Source: JBDSYA01 sp039925865 (GTDB lineage: Bacteria; Bacteroidota; Ignavibacteria; Tepidaquicellales; Tepidaquicellaceae). From it: a stretch of 7,328 nucleotides of DNA. Below, piece after piece: positions 1 through 7,096 of this stretch (its first letter is position 1; the number at the start of each line of letters is the position of its first letter). Made by a program: the position numbers and the translations under genes. Location of the stretch: the NCBI GenBank assembly GCA_039925865.1, contig JBDSYA010000327.1, forward strand, positions 1 to 7,328. The letters run 5' to 3'. The notes below the pieces were generated by a model that ran no database searches, was not told where the DNA came from, and saw only the letters and a program-made list of their open reading frames with translations.

Positions 1-2577
1 GGCGTGCCTGCATGGTACGCAGAAGGAACCGCGCAGTATATGAGACAGCAGCTTTCTTATGAAAAGTGGGATGCGCACCGTGACATGATATTAAGAAGTT
101 ATATAGTTGATGGAAATCTTCTCTCATGGGGAGAGATGGGACAATTTTCTTCCATTACAAGTTTGAAGGCAGAATCTATTTATAATCTCGGTTATGGCCT
201 TACACGATATATTGCTGAAAAATACGGTGAAGATAAACTTGAGAAAATTTCAAATTCTCTCGGAGACTTTACTAATTTCAGCATGGATAAAGCTGTAAGA
301 GACGTGCTGGGAATTGACGGTAAGGATTTATACAATCAGTGGAAAGAATTTTTGAAGAAAGATTATGATACCCGTCTTGCTGAAGTAAGAAAAAATGTGA
401 TCGATGGTGAAATAATTGAGAGAGAGGGTTTCGCCAATTATAATCCTCAATTTTCACCAGATGGAAAAAAGATCTCTTATTTATCCAATCAGGATTTTGA
501 TTATGGTGCGACCGGGCTTTTTGTTTATGATCTTGCAAAGAAAAAAAGCGAAAATATTACTTCGCCCGTTTCAACAAATTATTCATGGTCGCCGGACGGT
601 AAGAAAATATTGTATGCAAAAAGAAATTCTCCTCAGACAATTCATCACTCGACAACTTTCGATATTTATGAATATGATCTGAAGTCTAAAGATGAAAAAA
701 GGATCACAACAAATTTCAGGGCTTATTCACCTTCATTTTCTCCTGACGGAAAACTGATTTGTTTTGTCGTTAACAGGGACGGAACATTAAATCTGAAAAC
801 TGCAAACGCTAATGGAAAAGATGATAAAGCTCTCACTGCATTTAGTGACGGTGAGCAGATATATAATCCTAAATTTTCTCCCGATGGTAAAAAAATTATT
901 TTCGATTTTTCACACGAAGACTCCAGGAAGTTAGCTGAGATCGATATAGATTCCCGTAAAATGAATTTTATTATTGACGAAAATAACAGTGATTACAGAA
1001 ATCCTGTATATTCCAAAGACGGTAAAAAAATATTCTACTCATCGAATGAAACCGGTATATTTAATATTTATTCATTTGAGCCGGAAACGAAATTAAAGAA
1101 ACAAATAACAAATGTTTTGGGCGGAGCTTTTATGCCTTCGATTGACAATTACGGAAATTTAGTTTATTCCACATATACTTCAAAAGGTTATAAGATATCT
1201 CTTTTGAGATCATTCAATGAAAAAGATCCTTTAACAATTGGTTCGTATATTAAGCCTGATGCACTGATCGCAAAATATACTGTCAATGATTCTACAGGGG
1301 CAGGCGGTGAATTTGACTGGCTCAAGCTGAAAAATTTCAGCGACAAAGGTGTTGAAAAAGTAGAGAAACGACCTTACAAAAGTTTATTTACATCATTATC
1401 TTTTGTGCCTGTTGTAAGATTTGATACTTATAAAAGAAAGGATAAATTTAATTTTTTTGAATCTATAAAACCCGGCGTTTATTTCTTTTCAAATGAAGTT
1501 TTAAACAGGTTCTCAATTTTTGGCGGTGCGTCCGTTAACATTAAAGGTGAACGGGATATTTTTCTTCAGTTCCTTTACGATAACGGATTTCCTTTTTTCA
1601 AAGATTTTTTTACAAAAAAGCTAAGCTTCAATCCGCGACTTTCACTTGACGGATACAATGTAACAAGAAAGTCCGATGGTGACCTTGTTGCCGGAGCAGA
1701 TACAGTTAATGTTGGTATCACTTACGATCTTTTGTCTTTTGATTTTGGAATGGCATTTAATATCATAAATTTTAATCATGAAATGAAAGCGGGTTATTCA
1801 TATTCCAATTATGCATACAATATAGATGCCTTTGCCCTGCCTAGCGGAGTGTCTATAAGATCTTCACGTGAAAATTATTTTAAAGCACACGATCTTTCAC
1901 TTCAGTATAAATATGATTATACTTTACCAAACAGAAACTCTGACATTAATCCTATTGGCAGAAAGCTTGAGGTAAAATATGATTATGAAATAAGTGACAT
2001 TAATCCAAGCATAGTAGTAAATGATGACGGGACAATTCGAACTGATTTTGAAAAAAGAAAACTTCATAAATTGCAGGGTACATTTTCCGAAGCAATTGGC
2101 TTATTTAAAAATAGTCATTCCATTGCCCTTAAACTTACCGGAGGAACAATTTTCGGACCACCTGTCGAAGATTTTTATAATTTTTATGCAACTGGTTTGC
2201 CTGGAATGAAAGGTTATCCTTTTTATTCACTAGGCGGCGGCAGAATGGTAGTTGCAAACCTTACTTACAGAATTCCGCTTTTAACAAAGATAGACACCCG
2301 GATCTCACCGTTATATCTTGATAAACTTTACTTATCAATCTACGGTGACGTTGGAAATGCATGGGACGGAGATAATACTAAATTAAAAGATTTTAAAAGA
2401 GATATCGGAGCTCAGTTAAGGCTTCAGGCCTTTTCATATTATGTGTTCCCGACCAGCATATTCTTTGATGCCGCTTACGGATTTGATAAATTTACAAGGG
2501 TTTTTCAGGATAAGCCTGTCACTTACGGAAAAGAGTGGAATTTTTATTTCGGAGTGCTATTTGGTTTTGATTTATAA
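1..2577 (+). CDS. Peptidase MA-like / PD40 (TolB-like) propeller / Omp85-like outer-membrane barrel fusion protein, 5'-partial
   Basis: The reading frame is open from the first base, so the GTG at position 4 is probably an internal Val and the true start lies upstream. Residues here are counted from that codon. Residues 2-8 (PAWYAEG) match the W-x-x-E-G signature of peptidase MA-like gluzincins, whose Glu is usually the third zinc ligand; the HExxH helix would be upstream and cannot be seen. Six PD40-type repeats follow at about 45-residue spacing: FSPDGKK at 150, WSPDGKK at 194, FSPDGKL at 245, FSPDGKK at 291, YSKDGKK at 336 and a degenerate SIDNYGN at 379. They suggest a six-bladed TolB-like propeller. 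From about 455 to 857 the protein is rich in alternating aromatic beta-strands, with GMKGY at 734-738 and a Gly-rich turn before NLTYRIPL, resembling the Omp85/D15 barrel. It ends in YFGVLFGFDL, plausible as a last barrel strand. Inferred role: outer-membrane protein with periplasmic protease-like and propeller domains; substrate unknown. Domain assignment is by eye. Confidence 0.9.
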   Translation, partial: GVPAWYAEGTAQYMRQQLSYEKWDAHRDMILRSYIVDGNLLSWGEMGQFSSITSLKAESIYNLGYGLTRYIAEKYGEDKLEKISNSLGDFTNFSMDKAVRDVLGIDGKDLYNQWKEFLKKDYDTRLAEVRKNVIDGEIIEREGFANYNPQFSPDGKKISYLSNQDFDYGATGLFVYDLAKKKSENITSPVSTNYSWSPDGKKILYAKRNSPQTIHHSTTFDIYEYDLKSKDEKRITTNFRAYSPSFSPDGKLICFVVNRDGTLNLKTANANGKDDKALTAFSDGEQIYNPKFSPDGKKIIFDFSHEDSRKLAEIDIDSRKMNFIIDENNSDYRNPVYSKDGKKIFYSSNETGIFNIYSFEPETKLKKQITNVLGGAFMPSIDNYGNLVYSTYTSKGYKISLLRSFNEKDPLTIGSYIKPDALIAKYTVNDSTGAGGEFDWLKLKNFSDKGVEKVEKRPYKSLFTSLSFVPVVRFDTYKRKDKFNFFESIKPGVYFFSNEVLNRFSIFGGASVNIKGERDIFLQFLYDNGFPFFKDFFTKKLSFNPRLSLDGYNVTRKSDGDLVAGADTVNVGITYDLLSFDFGMAFNIINFNHEMKAGYSYSNYAYNIDAFALPSGVSIRSSRENYFKAHDLSLQYKYDYTLPNRNSDINPIGRKLEVKYDYEISDINPSIVVNDDGTIRTDFEKRKLHKLQGTFSEAIGLFKNSHSIALKLTGGTIFGPPVEDFYNFYATGLPGMKGYPFYSLGGGRMVVANLTYRIPLLTKIDTRISPLYLDKLYLSIYGDVGNAWDGDNTKLKDFKRDIGAQLRLQAFSYYVFPTSIFFDAAYGFDKFTRVFQDKPVTYGKEWNFYFGVLFGFDL

Positions 2578-2628
2578 TTTGAAAGAGTTTTCAAGAATGA
2601 CTATTTTATTAATTGAAAGGTTTTTAAA

Positions 2629-2693
2629 GATTTTAGATTTGGGGATTTTAGATTTGTTATCTAATCCTTAACTAAATTTTACAATCTAAAATC
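2629..2693. repeat. GATTTTAGATTT direct and inverted repeat upstream of the tRNA
   Basis: The 12-mer GATTTTAGATTT occurs at 2629-2640 and again at 2644-2655, a 15-bp period. The reverse complement of its first 11 bases, AATCTAAAATC, lies at 2683-2693, so the second copy and the inverted copy could pair across a 28-nt loop. A smaller alternative hairpin pairs GGA and TTAGAT (2643-2653, with a two-base TT bulge) with ATCTAA and TCC (2659-2667) around a TTGTT loop. There is no T-run after either stem, so a terminator for the upstream barrel gene is possible but weakly supported. It may be a dispersed intergenic repeat; copy number elsewhere cannot be seen here. Confidence 0.7.
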
Positions 2694-2720
2694 ACAAGTC
2701 AAAAGATCCAAAACAAAAAC

Positions 2721-2794
2721 GCGCCCGTAGCTCAATCGGATAGAGCAACAGCCTTCTAAGCTGTAGGTTACTGGTTCGATTCCAGTCGGGCGCA
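2721..2794 (+). tRNA. tRNA-Arg (anticodon UCU)
   Basis: The full cloverleaf folds by hand. The acceptor stem GCGCCCG (2721-2727) pairs perfectly with CGGGCGC (2787-2793), with discriminator A at 2794. The D stem is GCTC/GAGC (2730-2733 and 2743-2746). The anticodon stem is ACAGC/GCTGT (2748-2752 and 2760-2764) around loop CTTCTAA, giving anticodon TCT at 2755-2757, which reads AGA and probably AGG. The variable loop has five bases (AGGTT). The T arm is ACTGG, TTCGATT, CCAGT (2770-2786). The 3' CCA is not encoded: the next bases are CGA, so tRNA nucleotidyltransferase must add it. No other tRNA is adjacent. Confidence 0.97.
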
Positions 2795-2800
2795 CGAAAT

Positions 2801-2825
2801 CAATTTTAAATTTCAAATTGTTTTT
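2801..2825 (+). terminator. Possible weak intrinsic terminator after tRNA-Arg
   Basis: Six bases after the tRNA, CAATTT (2801-2806) can pair with AAATTG (2815-2820) across an eight-base loop, followed at once by five Ts (2821-2825). The shape and the T-run fit a terminator, but the stem is short and has only one G-C pair, so it would be weak. A competing pairing of GAAAT (2796-2800) with ATTTC (2810-2814) also exists. Confidence 0.3.
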
Positions 2826-2892
2826 CACAACCAACTCAAGTCTGCTTTGATTCTATGTTTTTTAAACTGGAATAATCTTAAAATTTTATTTA

Positions 2893-3582
2893 ATGAAAAA
2901 AATCTGTCTGATCACCGGTGCATCAAAAGGAATTGGCAAATCCTGCGCTAAACTTTTCCTTGATAATAATTACGTTGTAATAAATGCTTCCCGGACTAAT
3001 AAGTATCCGCTCAGCAATGAAAATTATCATTTTATAAAAACCGATGTCGCAAAGGAAGCAGATATAATAAAACTTTTTGATACAGTAATTAAAAAATTTA
3101 AACAGGTGGATGTATTGATCTGTAACGCAGGATTCGCAACATTTGCTTTGCTCGTTGATTCGAAGACAAAAGATTTCGATGAGATGTTTGCAGTTAATGT
3201 AAAGGGATTATATCTCTGCAACCGTTATGGATTAAAATCTATGATTAAGAAAAAAAGCGGGACAATCATAAATATGTCATCAGTCGGAGGGAAGAATGGT
3301 TTTCCTTCAGCTTCAATTTACTGTGCAACCAAGCATGCAGTGATGGGATTTTCAGCGGCATTAATGGCGGAAGTAAGAAAAGATAATATTAGAGTCATTA
3401 CAGTCTGTCCTGGTTCTGTAGATACAAACTTCTTTGACCATCCAAGTGCAGGTAAGAGTGCTAAAAGAGAAACACTGCTTTCACCCGATGATGTAGCAAA
3501 AATTTGTTTCCTGTCAGCTGAACTCCCGGACCGTGCGATGATAAATGAAATTGAGATCAGACCATTAAACCCTCAGAATTAA
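2893..3582 (+). CDS. SDR-family NAD(P)-dependent oxidoreductase (classical, YdfG-like)
   Basis: This 229-residue protein has the length and motif order of a classical short-chain dehydrogenase. The cofactor-binding TGASKGIG is at 8-15. Arg34 at the end of strand beta-2 favours NADP(H) by family precedent. Asp51-Val52 contacts the adenine ring and NAG is at 78-80. The catalytic set is Asn102, Ser130 (in NMSSVGG), Tyr143 and Lys147 (YCATK), with PG at 173-174 after the active site. All key residues are present, so it should be an active cytoplasmic carbonyl/hydroxyl oxidoreductase. The C-terminus (LSPDDVAK, then EIEIRPLNPQ) resembles the YdfG-like 3-hydroxy-acid dehydrogenase branch, but the substrate cannot be read from sequence, and a FabG-like or other SDR role is possible. 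The ATG at 2893 sits right before the glycine-rich motif, leaving no room for a later start; no Shine-Dalgarno precedes it. It lies 98 bp after the tRNA and is probably its own transcription unit. Confidence 0.95.
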   Translation: MKKICLITGASKGIGKSCAKLFLDNNYVVINASRTNKYPLSNENYHFIKTDVAKEADIIKLFDTVIKKFKQVDVLICNAGFATFALLVDSKTKDFDEMFAVNVKGLYLCNRYGLKSMIKKKSGTIINMSSVGGKNGFPSASIYCATKHAVMGFSAALMAEVRKDNIRVITVCPGSVDTNFFDHPSAGKSAKRETLLSPDDVAKICFLSAELPDRAMINEIEIRPLNPQN

Positions 3583-3924
3583 ATTCATCATCTTCGTAAT
3601 TTTTCTCGGTCATAATTGATAGATATTGTTGAAACAAACATCTTTGCAGTAATCTTTAAATAAATTTTTCAAAGAAAATTTAATGCTCTTAGCTTTACAT
3701 CAAATTATCTTGATATTAAATTCGTTCGCATCCTTCCCAAAATGTTTTATTTAAAACGAATCTGCTTTTCTTAAAGATCATGAGAATCCACCCATTCTAA
3801 CCTTACACCAAATTCACTCACAGTTCTCAACATTAAAAATATCTTTACTTACATTCAAAATTAATTTAATTTATAAAAATTAATTTAATATTCAATCTTA
3901 ATAACTATAAAATATAAAATTATC
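3583..3924. other. AT-rich intergenic region without a convincing gene
   Basis: This 342-bp stretch separates the dehydrogenase from the secreted-protein gene. It is strongly AT-rich and full of stops; the one ATG frame worth checking (3683-3754) would encode 23 residues and has no supporting features. ATTCGTT at 3720-3726 and AACGAAT at 3755-3761 form a 7-bp inverted repeat across 28 bases, too weak to name. The promoter of the next gene is presumably here, but no clear -33/-7 Bacteroidota-type or -35/-10 pair stands out. A TATAAAAT at 3906-3913 is too close to the ATG to be a convincing -10 box. Confidence 0.6.
3857..3889. repeat. 14-bp direct repeat AAAATTAATTTAAT upstream of the secreted-protein gene
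   Basis: AAAATTAATTTAAT occurs exactly at 3857-3870 and 3876-3889, offset by 19 bp, and ends 35 bp before the start codon at 3925. Each copy contains the palindrome ATTAAT or TTAATTTAA-like core. The place suits an UP-like AT-rich promoter element or a tandem operator, but low complexity alone could also produce it. No regulator can be named. Confidence 0.5.
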
Positions 3925-6894
3925 ATGAAATCTTTTTTCACTTTACTGATTTTAATTGTACTTCATTCATCAAATTTAATATCACAAACTCTCGTTGCAA
4001 GTTATCCATTTCCGACCTATTCACAATATAATTCTTTTTGGGGAATTACAAAAGTAAATGACACTTTGAGAATTGCAACAGACAATAATGGAAGTATATA
4101 TAAGGTATCAACTTCCGGAATCGTCTTAGATAGTATGACTACTCCATTTAACTTCAATCACGGATTAGTCTGGGACGGCACGGGTTACTGGATCGCAGAA
4201 CAATTCAGAACTGCAGGAGCAAGACTTTATAAAGTAAATACGGCCGGGCAAAGAGTTGACAGCATACAGCTTCCATCATTGATCGGTGGTGCAACAGGTG
4301 GTGTGGGTGACATATCACTTGAAGGTGACGGAATCTGGTTCTCTGTCTATTCTCCCGATTTTACAACTTACCCTTTTGCGTTTGCATACAAAATAAATTT
4401 AACAACAAGGCTTATTACTGATACTATACCATTGAGAGGACGCCAGGTTCAGGGAATTACTACAAAAGGCGATACTATATTATATGTAAATGATTTTTTT
4501 CATACTACTCCCGGTCCCGATCCTGAAAGGATCTATGCCTACAGAAAATCTACAGGTGATACTTTATTTTCTTTTCCGACACCGGATCCTGATGGCGATT
4601 GTAATCCGAGAGGGCTTCATTGGGACGGACAATTTCTATGGCTTATAGCAGACAGGATCGGTAACAATATGTTCCTTCACAGGACTTTATATAAATACAC
4701 TCTTACCGGTGCCGGCAGTCCGCAGATAACCACTAATACCAATTCGATAGATTTCGGAAATGTATTGATTGGAACAAATTCGGACAGGACGCTGACAATT
4801 TCAAATTCCGGAACAGCAAAACTTATAATCAGTAATTATACAATTACCAATCCGCGTTTTACCATATTGCCGGGTAATGTGCCCGATACAATTTCAATTG
4901 GACAATCAAAAAATTATACAGTTAGATTCAGTCCCACTACTTTTGACTCAACTTCAGGTCAGTTAAGAATCACAAGCAATGACGGCGGAACAACCGTTAA
5001 GATTGTTAATGTAAGAGGTAAGGGTGTTTTTACCGGAAGTTATATAGCTTCATCAGTTCCTTCCATCAATTATGGGGGGAGAAGAATTAATTCTTTGTGC
5101 GGCGGCTACATGGTAATTACAAATCAGGGAAGTGAAATGCTTACTATAAACTCAATCAATTTAAATACAGAAAGATACAGGCTCGATACAACGGGTATTA
5201 CTTTCCCGATGTCAATCGACACACAAAAGACCCGTCAGTTAAGGATTTGGTTTAATCCGAATTCAGCAACAACTTTTAATGACACTGCGAAAATTAATTC
5301 TAATGCTGTGAATATTGCACAATTAAGAATTCCTTTGACAGGTTCGGGTGTAAGCAATCCAACTACACTCGGAGAAATATTCTGGCAGGGAAATATTCCT
5401 GACAATCCAAATACGACTTCAGATAATTTTAAAGTTGTTTCGATGAAAGAAATTCAGGATGTAAATTTTGACGGAGTAAATGACATCATAGTCTCAACTG
5501 ACAATTACTGGACGCTTTGCTATAACGGCAACTCATCAGTCACGGATGATACATTGTGGAAATTCAATACGCGTCAAAGCAGTCTTGTATCAGGATCAGT
5601 AGTGTATGAAGACGGTATGCAGATCATTCAGGATATTAACAGCGACGGAGTGCGCGATGTTGTAATAGGAACAGGCGGAAACAATGAACTGGTTTATGCT
5701 TTGTCAGGAAGAAATGGTAAATTGATCTGGACGTACGGAGATTCAAGCATTACATCGGACGGTGACATAAACGGTTTAAATGTCGGTAAAGATTTTAACG
5801 GTGATGGATTTAAAGATGTGCTCGTTGCGGCAACCGGTGAAGGTATGGGTACGGGAAGGCACGCAGCGATTTGTCTGAATGTACTTAACGGTGTGCCAAT
5901 TTTTAACTCTTCGCAGGTCGGAGAGTTCACGCATTCAATTACATCAACAACTAACGGAGGTGCAATTGATTACAGTTATAATGGCGGCCCTTATGCGATC
6001 GTTGGTTTCAATAATGTCGGTTCACAAATGTGGAATGTTCCAATACCTGCTGTGGTATGGAATCTCAAAGAAGCACAGGATGTGAATACGGACGGACTGA
6101 CTGACATTGCAGTCTTTTCAGGATTTAGCGGTAATGTAAAAATGATATCTTCAAGCAATGGAGCTCAGATCTGGTCATTAGACCTGGGTGCGAGTATTGA
6201 CGGTCAGATTCGTTTCATGGAAGATATTTCAAATGACGGTTTTAAAGACATTGTTAGTTCAGGCCCGAGATCATTAAGTAAAATCGATTCAAGAACTGCT
6301 GAAATAAAATGGACTAATTTTCTTGATGTAAATTATATTCACGGAGTTGACGAGCTAACGGACGTAAATGGTGACGGCAGAAAAGATGTTGTTGCCGGTA
6401 CGCAAAACAGTAATCTGTACGTTGTCTCGGGCGACAGCGGAAGAACGCTGTTCACTTATAATTTTGGTACAGCCGTAACAAACACAGTCGAACAGGTATC
6501 ATCATTAAAGAGTATTGACGGTAATATTAGTGCTGAATTTGTAGGCGGAAGCAGGACCGGAAAAGTTATTTGCTTTTCTGGAGGACCAAATGGAATTGTA
6601 GGAATTACAAATACTTCAGTTATCATTCCTGATAAATTTTCTTTGAATCAAAATTATCCAAATCCGTTTAATCCTGCAACAAAAATTAACTTCTCAATAC
6701 CTACTACTCAATACACAATACTGAAAGTTTATGATGCACTGGGTAGAGAAGTACAAACACTTGTAAATCAAAAGCTTTCTCCTGGAAGTTATGAAACGGA
6801 ATTTAGCGGAAGTAACTTTTCGAGCGGAGTTTATTTTTACAAACTGGAGACTGAGAGTTTTAGCGAAGTGAAGAGAATGATATTGTTGAAGTAA
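3925..6894 (+). CDS. Secreted multidomain propeller protein with ASH domains and a type IX secretion sorting domain
   Basis: The 989-residue product starts with a Sec signal peptide: Lys2, a hydrophobic run at 4-13 and likely cleavage after Ser20 to expose Gln21. Residues 22-264 look like a beta-propeller, with repeated GL-x-WDG...W motifs (HGLVWDGTGYWIAE, RGLHWDGQFLWLIAD). Two ASH/choice-of-anchor-D-like immunoglobulin-fold domains follow, at about 267-367 (IDFG 275-278, VRFSP 333-337) and 370-475 (ITNQG 398-402, WFNP 442-445). Residues 480-895 carry D-x-N-x-D-G-x-x-D motifs, FG-GAP-like calcium loops, at 512, 570, 623, 719, 767 and 813, alternating with PQQ-like NGKLIW strands (W602, W750, W796). 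The last 88 residues are a type A T9SS sorting domain: FSLNQNYPNPFNP at 905-917, LKVYDALGREV, YETEFSGSNFSSGVYFYKL and a basic MILLK end. By family knowledge the protein crosses the outer membrane through T9SS, where the domain is cleaved and the protein released or anchored. Its binding or enzymatic role is unknown; no catalytic motif was seen. No Shine-Dalgarno precedes the ATG, but the signal peptide fixes the start. Confidence 0.95.
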   Translation: MKSFFTLLILIVLHSSNLISQTLVASYPFPTYSQYNSFWGITKVNDTLRIATDNNGSIYKVSTSGIVLDSMTTPFNFNHGLVWDGTGYWIAEQFRTAGARLYKVNTAGQRVDSIQLPSLIGGATGGVGDISLEGDGIWFSVYSPDFTTYPFAFAYKINLTTRLITDTIPLRGRQVQGITTKGDTILYVNDFFHTTPGPDPERIYAYRKSTGDTLFSFPTPDPDGDCNPRGLHWDGQFLWLIADRIGNNMFLHRTLYKYTLTGAGSPQITTNTNSIDFGNVLIGTNSDRTLTISNSGTAKLIISNYTITNPRFTILPGNVPDTISIGQSKNYTVRFSPTTFDSTSGQLRITSNDGGTTVKIVNVRGKGVFTGSYIASSVPSINYGGRRINSLCGGYMVITNQGSEMLTINSINLNTERYRLDTTGITFPMSIDTQKTRQLRIWFNPNSATTFNDTAKINSNAVNIAQLRIPLTGSGVSNPTTLGEIFWQGNIPDNPNTTSDNFKVVSMKEIQDVNFDGVNDIIVSTDNYWTLCYNGNSSVTDDTLWKFNTRQSSLVSGSVVYEDGMQIIQDINSDGVRDVVIGTGGNNELVYALSGRNGKLIWTYGDSSITSDGDINGLNVGKDFNGDGFKDVLVAATGEGMGTGRHAAICLNVLNGVPIFNSSQVGEFTHSITSTTNGGAIDYSYNGGPYAIVGFNNVGSQMWNVPIPAVVWNLKEAQDVNTDGLTDIAVFSGFSGNVKMISSSNGAQIWSLDLGASIDGQIRFMEDISNDGFKDIVSSGPRSLSKIDSRTAEIKWTNFLDVNYIHGVDELTDVNGDGRKDVVAGTQNSNLYVVSGDSGRTLFTYNFGTAVTNTVEQVSSLKSIDGNISAEFVGGSRTGKVICFSGGPNGIVGITNTSVIIPDKFSLNQNYPNPFNPATKINFSIPTTQYTILKVYDALGREVQTLVNQKLSPGSYETEFSGSNFSSGVYFYKLETESFSEVKRMILLK

Positions 6895-6901
6895 ATGCGT
6901 C

Positions 6902-6943
6902 AAATAAGAAATGTGAAACGTCAAACGTCAGACATGAGAGTAG
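6902..6943. repeat. Heptanucleotide-period repeat tract
   Basis: Six consecutive 7-bp units begin eight bases after the stop codon of the secreted-protein gene: AAATAAG, AAATGTG, AAACGTC, AAACGTC, AGACATG, AGAGTAG. The two middle units are identical and the outer ones diverge progressively. The tract is non-coding. Heptamer short tandem repeats of this style are known from intergenic DNA of some cyanobacteria and Bacteroidota; whether this one is dispersed in the genome cannot be seen here. Confidence 0.55.
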
Positions 6944-7000
6944 TTGTTTACGATGAATTGTGGTTTAAAAAAATTTGATTTCAAAGTTACTTTTGGGACA

Positions 7001-7019
7001 CCGATCTGATTACAGTCGG
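7001..7019 (+). terminator. Stem-loop between the two exported-protein genes, possible terminator
   Basis: CCGA (7001-7004) and CTG (7006-7008) pair with CAG (7013-7015) and TCGG (7016-7019) around an ATTA loop, giving seven base pairs with one bulged T at 7005. It is the most GC-rich structure in the 6895-7096 gap. The following GTTAAATTTATATTTT is T-rich but not a clean T-run, so termination of the upstream gene is possible but unproven. Confidence 0.35.
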
Positions 7020-7096
7020 GTTAAATTTATATTTTGTATAAGAGCCGTGCATATGGCATATTGCTAATGCAGATTTTCAAAATCATAAAACATTAA

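Noticed and set aside
278..538. Minus-strand open frame across the PD40 region
   Set aside because: It lies wholly inside the well-supported plus-strand gene and its translation has no domain-like features.
2441..2671. Plus-strand open frame overlapping the end of the barrel gene and extending past its stop
   Set aside because: Most of it is out of frame with the barrel's conserved C-terminus, it lacks a plausible start signal, and its tail translates the GATTTTAGATTT repeat.
2654..2685. TTGTTA (2654-2659) and TACAAT (2680-2685) as a promoter for the tRNA
   Set aside because: The spacing is 20 bp, too long for a standard -35/-10 pair, and the Bacteroidota -7 pattern TAnnTTTG is absent.
3683..3754. 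A 23-codon ATG frame in the 3583-3924 gap, with a hydrophobic composition
   Set aside because: It is too short, has no ribosome-binding signal and no recognisable motif; AT-rich DNA yields such frames by chance.
6694..6924. Minus-strand open frame over the sorting-domain region
   Set aside because: It is antisense to a highly conserved sorting domain and reads as low-complexity noise.
7031..7042. TATAAG at 7037-7042 as a -10 box for the last gene
   Set aside because: No acceptable -35 or -33 element lies at the right distance, and such hexamers are common in AT-rich DNA.
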